From: Verrucomicrobiota bacterium
GTDB lineage: Bacteria; Verrucomicrobiota; Verrucomicrobiia; Chthoniobacterales; Terrimicrobiaceae
Direction of reading: 5' to 3'
Assembly: GCA_026398255.1 (NCBI GenBank)
Contig: JAPLTG010000023.1
Span: 1-57,773, forward strand
Length of the DNA stretch: 57,773 nucleotides
Shown here: piece after piece, positions 26,527 through 35,117 of the stretch
Position numbering within the stretch: the stretch's first letter is position 1
How the letters are laid out: every line of letters starts with the position of its first letter
The notes under the pieces: model-generated
The model's database searches: none
Seen by the model: the letters and a program-made list of their open reading frames with translations, nothing else
Told to the model about the DNA's origin: nothing
Made by a program: the position numbers and the translations under genes

Positions 26527-28451
26527 TCGGTCCCGTGGCGCGTCTCCCCCTCCTTCTACTCCTCCTCCTGGCAGGAACTGGAACGCTCGCTGCCCTCGAT
26601 CTTTCGAGGCCTCCCGATCCCAGGGAAATCTGCTCACTGGCAGCCGATTCCTACCCCGCCATCGCGCACAAAATTTCCGAAGCCCTGATGGCGGCCTATG
26701 TCCCTGGAGCCCGCGGCCGGCCCGGCATTTCCGGAAACCCTGCGTTCTCCACATGGCTCGATTTTTACCGGGGCTGCGAGTTGTTGGCCCGCCCTTGCAG
26801 CGCCGAGACGATCCCTCTCGTGCGACGCTACTTTTTCCGCGAACGAGCCACCGGGAAAATCTTCTTTCTCGAAACCGGAGTGGTTCGGCCAGAGGCTTTG
26901 GATAGCCTGCCGGAGTCAGAATTGGCCGCCATGGCTGGGCACCCGCAGATCCGCGCCCAGCTCGAGAAAGCCGCCCTGCCTCCGGGCTCGGCTCTGCCCA
27001 GCGGCACACTGGGAGATATTGCGGGAACGAAATTATCCGGCGAGTTTCTTTCGAATCCCTCCTTCCTCGCGGCGTTCTTTTCCACGCTCTCGGACCGCGA
27101 CTACACGCCGCTCGTTCTGAAAAATCTGCGCGAAATCCTCGAGTCCCAACCGGGCAAGTGGCGCGAATACCAAAACCTCGCCATCGCCATCGCGGTGGTG
27201 AACGACTCGGCGCTTCCGGAGTTCTGGCCGCACATCCAAGTCACCCCCTCCCTCGTCCCGAAGGAAATCCCCTCGGTGAGCGCCCAATTCTCGCGCTGGG
27301 TCGCGGCCAACGAGTCCAGCAAGCTCGACCACGACCTCCGCAAGCTCCCGCCCGACCAACTCAAATTCGTCATCGATGCGTTTGTTTCCGAATCCGAGAT
27401 CGACTGGGCGCGGAAAAATGTTCGTTTCAGTCGCTCAAATTTCGACCGCGCCTTTTCCGAGGTTGCCTACCAGCCCGACCGCATCAAAAACAAACGCTTC
27501 TTCTGGAAAGCCTCGCCCTACACGCTGGAAAATATCCGTCGCACGGGTGGCATTTGTGTCGACCAAGCCTACTACGCCATGATCGCCGGGAAGGCCCACG
27601 GACTCCCGACCCTCTTCTTCACCGGCCAAGGCAAGGACGGCGGCCACGCCTGGTTCGGCTACCTCAAGCGCGAAGACAAATGGGAACTCGATGTCGGCCG
27701 CTATGCCCAACAAAACTACGCCGTCGGCCAGGCCCTCGACCCGCAATCCTGGCAACCGATCAGTGACCACCAACTCCAACTCCTCGCCGCACGCTTTCGG
27801 GACAAACCCGAATTCGCCGCGTCAATGAACGACCTCGCCATGGCCGCGATCTTTAAAAAAAACGGCGACGCCATCCGCGCCGATGCCGCCCTCGCGAGCG
27901 CGGTGCAAACCTGTCCGAAAAATCCCGACGCCTGGGAACAGCGCGGCGAATTCCTCGCCCGCACCAACGCGCCGATGGAGCAGCGGCGCCAGTTCCACGA
28001 CGAGGCCATTCGCCGCCTCGGCTCCAGCCCCGACCTCAAAGTCCGCCACCAAACCGCCCTCGCCAACCTCCACCGCGAATCCGGCGACCAATCCTCCGCA
28101 AACAAAGTCGAGCGGGCAATCATCACCCAAAACCGCCGCGAACGCACCGACCTGAGCGTCGGCATCGCCGCGCAAAAAGTGAACGCCGCGATCGCCACCG
28201 GCGATCTCGATGCCGCCGCGTCCGAGTTCCACAAACAACTCCACTCGATCGGAGAAAACGCCGGCGGGGATTTTGTGAAACAAGTCGGTGTGCCGTTTCT
28301 CGAAGCCCTGATGAAGAACGGCAAAAACACCCGTGCCCGCCGCGCCATCGACACCATGCGACAGCAACTCTCCCCCGACCCCGGCAGCCTCCTCGACATG
28401 GCCCTCCGCGAACTCGAACTCTCGACCAAAAACCGCACAAAGGTTCCGTGA
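26523..28451 (+). CDS. Exported protein with transglutaminase-like core and TPR-like C-terminus
   Basis: About 642 residues. A TTG at 26523 overlaps the prenyl synthase stop; a GTG at 26535 is the alternative. Either gives a signal peptide (ARLPLLLLLLLAGTGTLAA). Residues 25-330 are a region I do not recognise. Around residue 340 there is a transglutaminase-like core: Cys344 in RTGGICVDQAYY, His374 in GGHAWFGYL and Asp389 in WELDVGRY, in the right order and spacing for a Cys-His-Asp triad. From about residue 410 to the end helical repeats resemble TPRs. It is probably periplasmic; whether it acts as peptidase, transferase or structural protein is unknown. Confidence 0.78.
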   Translation: MIGPVARLPLLLLLLLAGTGTLAALDLSRPPDPREICSLAADSYPAIAHKISEALMAAYVPGARGRPGISGNPAFSTWLDFYRGCELLARPCSAETIPLVRRYFFRERATGKIFFLETGVVRPEALDSLPESELAAMAGHPQIRAQLEKAALPPGSALPSGTLGDIAGTKLSGEFLSNPSFLAAFFSTLSDRDYTPLVLKNLREILESQPGKWREYQNLAIAIAVVNDSALPEFWPHIQVTPSLVPKEIPSVSAQFSRWVAANESSKLDHDLRKLPPDQLKFVIDAFVSESEIDWARKNVRFSRSNFDRAFSEVAYQPDRIKNKRFFWKASPYTLENIRRTGGICVDQAYYAMIAGKAHGLPTLFFTGQGKDGGHAWFGYLKREDKWELDVGRYAQQNYAVGQALDPQSWQPISDHQLQLLAARFRDKPEFAASMNDLAMAAIFKKNGDAIRADAALASAVQTCPKNPDAWEQRGEFLARTNAPMEQRRQFHDEAIRRLGSSPDLKVRHQTALANLHRESGDQSSANKVERAIITQNRRERTDLSVGIAAQKVNAAIATGDLDAAASEFHKQLHSIGENAGGDFVKQVGVPFLEALMKNGKNTRARRAIDTMRQQLSPDPGSLLDMALRELELSTKNRTKVP

Positions 28452-28500
28452 TCGATTCGAATCATCGCCAATCCTCCCCCCGCCTGATTAAGTTTTCGAA

Positions 28501-29343
28501 GTGGCCATCCTTGGAAAACTCAATCGCCTGACCGTCCTGAAGGACTCCAGCCCCGGTCTGTATCTCGACGGAGGCGACTTGGGCGAAATCCTCCTGCCCG
28601 GTGACGCCATCCCCAAAGGCGCCGCCCCCGGAGATGAACTCGAGGTTTTCCTCTATCGCGACTCCGAAGACCGCCTCGTTTGCACAACCCTCAAACCCCT
28701 CGCCCAAGTTGGCGATTTCGCCCCGCTCGTCGTTCGGGAAGCCCATCCCCGCCTCGGAGCCTTTTTAGATTGGGGCCTCCGCAAAGACCTCCTCCTCCCC
28801 ATCGCCGAGCAAGAGCGCCGCGTCGAGGAAGGCGAGACCGTTGTGGTGTTTGTTTTCATCGATTATCAAACCGAACGCATCATCGCCACCACGCGGCTCT
28901 TGGCCCACACCGACCACACCCCACCCCCATACAAAACCGGCTACGAAGTTTCCCTCCTCATCTCCAGCGAGACCCCGCTCGGCTACAATGCCATTATCAA
29001 TAACTCCCGCATGGGCCTGCTTTACCGTGCTGAGCTCGGCACTCCGCTACGCATCGGCCAACGCTGCGAAGGCTTCGTAAAAACCATCCGCCCCGATGGA
29101 AAAATCGACCTCAGCCTCGACCCAGCCGGCTACGCCCGGGTCAAACCGCTCGCCGAGCGAATCCTCGCCAACCTCCGCGCCAACAACGGCCACCTCGCCA
29201 TGAGCGACACGAGCCCCCCCGAAGCCATCCGCGCCACCTTCCAAGCCAGCAAAAAAGCTTTCAAACAAGCCATTGGCACCCTTTACCGCAACCGCCTCAT
29301 CGACCTCACCCCCTCCGGAATCCAGCTAAAAACTCCCCGGTAA
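28501..29343 (+). CDS. cvfB: S1-like RNA-binding protein, CvfB/YitL family
   Basis: This 280-residue protein begins at GTG (28501). It has CvfB-like S1 repeats: LGKLNRLTVLKDSSPGLYLDGGDLGEILLP, GAFLDWGLRKDLLLPIAEQ and GLLYRAELGTPLRIGQRCEGFVKTIRPDGKIDLSL, followed by a winged-helix end (FKQAIGTLYRNRLIDLTPSGIQL). Staphylococcal CvfB binds RNA and affects virulence genes; the role here is unknown. It stands alone after the TPR protein with a 49-base gap. Confidence 0.9.
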   Translation: MAILGKLNRLTVLKDSSPGLYLDGGDLGEILLPGDAIPKGAAPGDELEVFLYRDSEDRLVCTTLKPLAQVGDFAPLVVREAHPRLGAFLDWGLRKDLLLPIAEQERRVEEGETVVVFVFIDYQTERIIATTRLLAHTDHTPPPYKTGYEVSLLISSETPLGYNAIINNSRMGLLYRAELGTPLRIGQRCEGFVKTIRPDGKIDLSLDPAGYARVKPLAERILANLRANNGHLAMSDTSPPEAIRATFQASKKAFKQAIGTLYRNRLIDLTPSGIQLKTPR

Positions 29344-29377
29344 GAGCTTCTCCAGTTCACAGTGAGAGAGTGCATTC

Positions 29378-30865
29378 CTAGCGGCTTGTCTTCACCCCAG
29401 CCATCTCCTCCTGACGCCCTGGCGCAAATCCCAGCAACCGGATTTCTGAAAAACTCAATCCCACGGAATACAATTCCCGCCCTTTGTCATCTTTTTGCCC
29501 GAGGGCCGCATACTTGGCGACATCGCTCGTCACCACCCAGGAGCTGTCTTTTTTGAGCTGAAACGCAAACACAGGCTTCGACCCCGACTTCGGCCATGGA
29601 TCCAAACGAGCGGAACGCGACAAATCTGAATCCAGCACCGCGTCCGCAGGAATTGCATTCGCCGCCAGGCAGTCCTCCAAGGCGCGGGTTTCCGAAGCCG
29701 CAGTAGGAAAAAACATTTCACCGCCAGAGGTTTTCTCAGCCCATTCTGGACATTGCTTTTTGAGCGAATCAAACGCGCCGAAGACCATGTAATAGCGCCA
29801 CCAAATCCCGCGCCCCGATGTCACACCGAGCCGGGGAATCACCACGGCGACCAAGTAATTCCTCGTAGCCCTCGCGACTTTTTCGGATTTCCCGCCGGCC
29901 CTACCAAAGCGCAAAAGCGTTTTCGCCCTCGGCAACAGCGCGGGATCAATCCCCGAGGTTGGAAAATCATCCCGCCCAAAAGTCAGGCCCAGCGCATACC
30001 GATCCACCGCCCCGCTCTCCTGCGCGAAAGCCATCCAGCCCCCGGTGTTCGGCGCGAAAGCCGTGCCTCGATCGCCAAAATTGGGCAACGGATCCAGCCG
30101 CCTCGCCGCCTCGCGTTCGTTTGCATCCGCCATCCACAGCTCCCCCAACGCCGTCTGCCTTACCCCGCCCCACGGAGCATTCAGCCACGGATAACTATTC
30201 TTTCCGAAATCAAAAATTCCCACCGTTACCTCCAACACACCCCGCGCCGCGAACCGATACCGCGAGTAATACAGCACCTCCGAGACGAGCGGGCTCGAAG
30301 TTTGCGGAACCATCCCCCACGAGAGCATCGTGAAGGTCTTTTGCTCCGGAGACCAAGACTGCGCCAGGCACGGCGCGGAGATCGGCGCTTCCCCTGTTTT
30401 CACATAGCAACCGGATTGATGCACAAAAATCTTTTCTGGCTCGCGCGTCACCGCCACCGACTGCCAGACCTCGTCATTCCAAGGACTCAGCATGTTGTGC
30501 CTTGCGTCCCGCCACTGCGGCGGCACCAACTCCCCGATCGCCGACTGGATCGAATACAAATGCCCGCCCTTGCCGATGCGAAACTCGATCGGCCGGCCCT
30601 GCAAATCCACCGTCCGAAAGGCTCGGAGAAAAACCGATTCCTCCGGCCCCGGAGTCGCCCACGGCCCCTCGGACGGCGAAAATTCGCTCGTCGTGGAAAC
30701 CTCGAAATCCTCCCCGTCAGACCCATCCACCGCAGGCAACACCGAAAGCATCTGCTTCTCAAAAAGCGATGAGCCAGCGTTCGCAGCACCCCCGCCAACC
30801 GTATCCGCGGAATAAATCGGAGCCAGTGAAGCCAGCAGCACCGCGACAAAAAGAACGCCAATCAT
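29378..30865 (-). CDS. Exported protein of unknown function
   Basis: This 495-residue protein has a short Sec signal (MIGVLFVAVLLASLAPIYSA). The mature part shows no family I recognise. Visible traits are many Trp and aromatic residues, a few Cys (HQSGCYVKTG, SAPCLAQSW, KKQCPEWAEK, LEDCLAAN) that could pair in the periplasm, and an alternating pattern suggesting beta structure. It is convergent with cvfB across 34 bases and upstream faces a 133-base gap with no clear feature. Composition is like its neighbours, so there is no sign of recent transfer. It is probably a lineage-specific envelope protein. Confidence 0.75.
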   Translation of the reverse strand: MIGVLFVAVLLASLAPIYSADTVGGGAANAGSSLFEKQMLSVLPAVDGSDGEDFEVSTTSEFSPSEGPWATPGPEESVFLRAFRTVDLQGRPIEFRIGKGGHLYSIQSAIGELVPPQWRDARHNMLSPWNDEVWQSVAVTREPEKIFVHQSGCYVKTGEAPISAPCLAQSWSPEQKTFTMLSWGMVPQTSSPLVSEVLYYSRYRFAARGVLEVTVGIFDFGKNSYPWLNAPWGGVRQTALGELWMADANEREAARRLDPLPNFGDRGTAFAPNTGGWMAFAQESGAVDRYALGLTFGRDDFPTSGIDPALLPRAKTLLRFGRAGGKSEKVARATRNYLVAVVIPRLGVTSGRGIWWRYYMVFGAFDSLKKQCPEWAEKTSGGEMFFPTAASETRALEDCLAANAIPADAVLDSDLSRSARLDPWPKSGSKPVFAFQLKKDSSWVVTSDVAKYAALGQKDDKGRELYSVGLSFSEIRLLGFAPGRQEEMAGVKTSR

Positions 30866-30998
30866 AGAAAACGGTTACTCTCTTGTTTTAGAAATCGAGT
30901 CGATGCCAATCTCCACCCCGTCCCCGGCTACTGGCCCATCTTTTTCCAAACCAGCCTGTTGAAAGCAACAGAAAATCAACCTGAAAAATAGTTCCGCA

Positions 30999-31628
30999 CT
31001 AGGCCGACTTTCTTGGAGCAGCGACTTTTGAGGATTTTACATCGTCGATCGCAGCCTGCAACTGATCCAGTCGCTGCTCTCGCGAACCCCACAATTCCAC
31101 CAATAGCGGACCATTTTTCTCCGGCAAAACCTGAAACCGGCCCTCGCGATAGATTTGTTTGAAAATCGCATCCACCTCATCGCGATAAGCATGATCGACC
31201 GGTCGGATGCCATCGGTTTCCATCTCCACGGGCCAGGCATCGGATTTCGGCACAAAGGCCAGAATGTCCAAATGATCCAGCGATTCCCTGACGGCAGGAA
31301 CCATCGACTCTACAAAAGCCGCATCGATATCCGTGCTGCCTTGATTCGCAGTATATTGGGAATAAGCGATATAATCCACTGGCGCGCGGTCGAAAATCAC
31401 ATCGTCTGTGGATTTGCCATACCGATGAATCCTGCTGATGTTGTAATACATCTGAATCCCATTGTGCAGTTTCGTGGAGGCATCTCGGAAGAGAATCTCA
31501 TACGGCCCGTAAAGCCCCAGCGCACGGTATGGCTCCTCCTCGCGAACGAAATGGGGATTTTTTGCAAACCATTCGTTGACAATTGTTGATTTCCCCAAGG
31601 AGTGAGATCCAGAGATGGCGATGCGCAT
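30999..31628 (-). CDS. P-loop ATP/GTP-binding protein (AAA_28/NadR-kinase-like)
   Basis: This 209-residue protein starts MRIAISGSHSLGKSTIVNEW, a Walker A motif (GSHSLGKST), and has DVIFDRAPVDYIAYSQYT, the second acidic/DRxPxD region typical of NadR-kinase-like or deoxynucleoside kinase-like P-loop proteins. The 31628 ATG fits the family start; the upstream extension does not look coding. It is divergent from the small membrane protein at 31757. Substrate unknown. Confidence 0.8.
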   Translation of the reverse strand: MRIAISGSHSLGKSTIVNEWFAKNPHFVREEEPYRALGLYGPYEILFRDASTKLHNGIQMYYNISRIHRYGKSTDDVIFDRAPVDYIAYSQYTANQGSTDIDAAFVESMVPAVRESLDHLDILAFVPKSDAWPVEMETDGIRPVDHAYRDEVDAIFKQIYREGRFQVLPEKNGPLLVELWGSREQRLDQLQAAIDDVKSSKVAAPRKSA

Positions 31629-31756
31629 GGTTGAGGCTTGGTGGCCAGAGCCTGTATCCCAGAAACCGATTGAACAAGAGTTTCCTTCCTTCGATGCCAA
31701 GGTGGTCGCGGGGATCACCCCATTTTGCAGCGCATCACCGCATACGACCTTGCGAC

Positions 31757-32191
31757 ATGAAAACTTTAGTCTTGTTGTTGTCGGGAGGGATTGCCGGAAC
31801 CATGGCTATGACCCTTTTTCTTCTGCTTCCCCGCTGGCTGGGATGGGCTCATGTGGATGTCATTCGGGCGGGAGGGTCGCTGGTTGTGGGACCTGGCAAT
31901 CGGTCCGCTTACCCTGTGGGGATGGGCCTTCACATCCTGATGGGGATCGGCTTCGCGTTCGTTTACTATGGGTTTCTGAGTCTTTCCTCGCTGCCATTCA
32001 ACGCCCTCACCGGCTTGCTGCTCGGCAGTATTCATGGAGTCATCGCCATGCTGCTCGTCTCGATTTTGATCATGGAGCACCATCCGAACTCCAAATACCA
32101 CAACCGCGGACCCGCCACCGGTCTCGCCCAGTTGGGCGCCCATATGGTCTACGGAACCATCGTCGGATCCGTCGCGAGTTTATTACGTTAG
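31757..32191 (+). CDS. Small multi-pass membrane protein
   Basis: This 144-residue protein has four hydrophobic segments (LVLLLSGGIAGTMAMTLFLLL; MGLHILMGIGFAFVYYGFL; LTGLLLGSIHGVIAMLLVSIL; LAQLGAHMVYGTIVGSVASLL) with glycines inside them and conserved-looking His residues in the loops (MEHHPNSKYHNRGP). I do not recognise the family with certainty; it resembles DUF6789-like proteins. The ATG at 31757 is preferred since the frame upstream overlaps the divergent gene's start. Confidence 0.75.
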   Translation: MKTLVLLLSGGIAGTMAMTLFLLLPRWLGWAHVDVIRAGGSLVVGPGNRSAYPVGMGLHILMGIGFAFVYYGFLSLSSLPFNALTGLLLGSIHGVIAMLLVSILIMEHHPNSKYHNRGPATGLAQLGAHMVYGTIVGSVASLLR

Positions 32192-32376
32192 CCAAGCCGC
32201 ACGAATTTTACCATCCGCTCGGTCAACTTTTTGACAAGGCAAAAAAGGCATCGGCACTTTGCATGCATCCACTATCACGATCGATCGACATTTTTCTTAT
32301 TGCCTAAAAAAGCTTCACAGGATGGTGGCTCAGGCTACGGATTTGAGGCGCTCAATCGGGGCGAGTTCTCAATATC

Positions 32377-32916
32377 CTAATCTTCAGCCAACTTTTCCTT
32401 CACCCAGTGATTCCAATTAATACCCGCAGGAGGTCTGTCATAGAGAAATTCCAATGATTCCGTGCATTCTTCTTTAAGTGGGTGCTCAAGTTGATCAGCA
32501 ATTTCGGCCAGAAAAGGGTGTAAAACTTGAGGCGGTCTATTTAGCAAGTCGTTGAAAAAAAATCTTACTGCAGCTTGAGGTATGGAGTTCGAAATCAATT
32601 TTTTCGACCATTCTGCAGCTGTATTGTCATCTGAAAGTTCAGCAATTTCCTCAGCGTATTTTTCTTGTTCACGCTCATTGAGCTTGGGAAGGTCATCAAA
32701 GAGGCTCCTTATTCTTGATGGTAAATCAAGATCCGACTGCGCCATATCGGTCGAAATGCCTCGCGCTGATGCACGCTGAGAAGTTTTGGTGTCGGCCGGC
32801 TTTTGTTTTTCTATTTGTTGTTGAGGAACATCGTATGAAGAAACAAAAAACAGGAAAAACATCAAAGCTGTAACCGTTAGCAGCAACGCAGCAGGCAGAA
32901 GAAAGCGCCCTTTCAT
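32377..32916 (-). CDS. Hypothetical protein with N-terminal membrane anchor
   Basis: This 179-residue protein has a membrane segment at about residues 5-26 (LLPAALLLTVTALMFFLFFV), then a polar, probably helical periplasmic part (DLPKLNEREQEKYAEEIAEL). It may be an uncleaved signal anchor. The gene is clearly AT-richer than the flanking operons, with many AAA, ATT and CAA codons. No family recognised. It is convergent with the gene at 31757 across 185 bases in which I see no strong terminator. Confidence 0.65.
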   Translation of the reverse strand: MKGRFLLPAALLLTVTALMFFLFFVSSYDVPQQQIEKQKPADTKTSQRASARGISTDMAQSDLDLPSRIRSLFDDLPKLNEREQEKYAEEIAELSDDNTAAEWSKKLISNSIPQAAVRFFFNDLLNRPPQVLHPFLAEIADQLEHPLKEECTESLEFLYDRPPAGINWNHWVKEKLAED

Positions 32917-33013
32917 TATCTACAAAACCACAACATAATAAGAAATGTATAAAACTATATGAGCATTTAAATCTGCTTTCAACGGCTTGTGCTCGAGAAG
33001 CAAAGAGCCCGGT

Positions 33014-35068
33014 TCAATCCCGAGATATTTTAATAGGAGGCTTGGCAAGGCCTATAAAAATGCAAATGCCATCACCGCCCGGATTCCCAATATTCGGTAT
33101 GATGTCCATGTTATAGTTTGGTTTAAAATTGTTTGTTACCCAGATATTTCCGCCTTGGTCGATCACGGCGGCCGTCTGTCGCATGAGCGGAGTGTAAACA
33201 GGTGGACGACCCTTACCGTAGAGTGGTGATCCATTAGGCAGGCGAACCTGGGCTCCTGCAGATGGTAAAGTATAACCAGTGGAGGGGCTGATCGCATCCC
33301 CCATATTCGAGCCTGGTGGTCTTGTCGCCGCATTACTTCCAGCCAGTTTCGTGAGACATGCGTTGGAGTAGACCTCACCCGCGCCCTGCTCGCCAAAATT
33401 GGCTACCCACACATTGTCATCGCCATCCACCGAGGTGCTCCAAGGACTACTGATACCGCCTAAATATGTGTTATTCCCATCGGCATCTTTTCCTCCAAAT
33501 TTTCCGATGCATGTTCCGTTACTGGCAAGCACATAGATACAATCATCTCCGCCCGAGGCGACCCATGCATTGCCTTGAGAGTCCAAAGAAAAGCCCTTTA
33601 AACTATGCCAATCTTCTGGGGCAAGGTAGCCTGTCACAAGAGGAAAACGAGGTTTGATCTCGGTGCCATCCAAATAGTATTTTCCAACAGACCCCTTTCC
33701 GAAACGGGTCATATCTCCGCTATTGGTGACCCAAACATCGCCATCATCTGCGAGGTGGACATCGAACGGGCATGTTCCGCCGGTTGGCAATGTGTAGGTA
33801 ATTGTCGCTGAGTAATTCCCATTTGGGAACACACAAATCGTATTGTTCCCGTAACTTGCCATCCAGATATTCCCATCCAAATCACAGGTAACGCCTTGCA
33901 CTCTATCAGGGCCACCTTGAATGCCTGTCGAGCCGGACAGTGGCTCTCCCAAAGAATTAAACTTGGAGATGCTGCCTGTGGTTGTCGGCGAGGGCTGATA
34001 ATCCGTGCCGCCCCATCCAAAATTTCCCGTCCAGACATTGCCCTGCAAGTCGATGCAAATTCCGAATCCACCGCCTAGCGTGCCGCCACCGAAAATGGGT
34101 GATTTTGGAAAACTTTTGCTGCCCTTGGCTGGGGATCCATCTGGCTTCAAGACGGCTAGGTATCGTGATGAGTAGGTTTTTCCTTGGACTAGATTATTAG
34201 TGATCCACGCGTAGCCATTTTCATCGAAAACGATGTTTCCTGGGCCTCCGAACGGAATCCTTTTGTTACCCGTATTATTGACTTTTACGACCAATGTCCA
34301 TGCATCTGGCATTGACTGAAGATATGGGCGATAGGGTTCCAGAGCAAAAGTGGGGTCATTTGCCAGAGTAAGGTCGTAGATTTTTTTAACATTATTTTGC
34401 GGATTTCGCGCGATATTGGAAAATGCTTGAAGCATGCTCGTTGGAGCAACGCCAGCCGTTGATTTGGTAAGGTTGTAAAAAGCAACTAACGAAATGCCAT
34501 TATTACCTCGCACAAAAGAGGCAATAAGATTAGCAAGCGAGCGAGTTGATCTCAGCGAATTGGTTTCATCACCATTGGGGGACAGGGTGAGAACCGGAGA
34601 AGAATTTCCACTTCCGGGAGCGACAAGATTGTTGTTCATTCCGGCTGCAATCCGAAGGCCAAAGGCGTCTCCCTGTATGGTGTCACCAACTATAAATTGA
34701 GCCATCGAATAACCTGCAGCCACGGTTGTTAGCTCATTAATCACGATTTTCTTTGGAATCTGCGTCCCAACCACGCTCACAAGGGTAATACCATAGCCTG
34801 CGTTGGCTGTTACATAAAAAATACTTGAGGATACCGAGCGGGATGTGGAGATCCGAAATGAACCATCCGCCTTGGTCGTGGCATTTCCTAAAGCTGTAGG
34901 AGCGGTTGAATTAGCTTCATAAAGGGTAACGCTCGCATTTTTGATAGGGATTTTTTTATTTGTGCCTCCCGTAAAAAGCTGACCTGTCATTGTTGTCGCC
35001 ATCGCAGAATTCGAATATGCAAGGACTAATGCACTTAAAGTTAAGAGTATCGTTATCGTTTTTTTCAT
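33014..35068 (-). CDS. Secreted NHL/SMP-30-like beta-propeller protein
   Basis: This 684-residue protein has a signal peptide (about residues 1-24), then a carboxypeptidase-regulatory-like beta-sandwich (MTGQLFTGGTNKKIPIKNASVTLYEA to about residue 110), a helical middle and a C-terminal propeller of NHL/Vgb-type blades: GNIWMASYGNN, GDVWVTNSGD, GNAWVASGGDD, DNVWVANFGEQ, GNIWVTNNFK. Such proteins bind ligands or act as lyases/lactonases; the repeats alone do not settle this. The gene is AT-richer than average. It follows the RND-type adaptor gene by 49 bases on the same strand. Confidence 0.85.
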   Translation of the reverse strand: MKKTITILLTLSALVLAYSNSAMATTMTGQLFTGGTNKKIPIKNASVTLYEANSTAPTALGNATTKADGSFRISTSRSVSSSIFYVTANAGYGITLVSVVGTQIPKKIVINELTTVAAGYSMAQFIVGDTIQGDAFGLRIAAGMNNNLVAPGSGNSSPVLTLSPNGDETNSLRSTRSLANLIASFVRGNNGISLVAFYNLTKSTAGVAPTSMLQAFSNIARNPQNNVKKIYDLTLANDPTFALEPYRPYLQSMPDAWTLVVKVNNTGNKRIPFGGPGNIVFDENGYAWITNNLVQGKTYSSRYLAVLKPDGSPAKGSKSFPKSPIFGGGTLGGGFGICIDLQGNVWTGNFGWGGTDYQPSPTTTGSISKFNSLGEPLSGSTGIQGGPDRVQGVTCDLDGNIWMASYGNNTICVFPNGNYSATITYTLPTGGTCPFDVHLADDGDVWVTNSGDMTRFGKGSVGKYYLDGTEIKPRFPLVTGYLAPEDWHSLKGFSLDSQGNAWVASGGDDCIYVLASNGTCIGKFGGKDADGNNTYLGGISSPWSTSVDGDDNVWVANFGEQGAGEVYSNACLTKLAGSNAATRPPGSNMGDAISPSTGYTLPSAGAQVRLPNGSPLYGKGRPPVYTPLMRQTAAVIDQGGNIWVTNNFKPNYNMDIIPNIGNPGGDGICIFIGLAKPPIKISRD

Positions 35069-35117
35069 AATATTTTAGGGTTCAGTGTGCATTTTTTAAA
35101 TTTCTCCCGTTTCTGCA

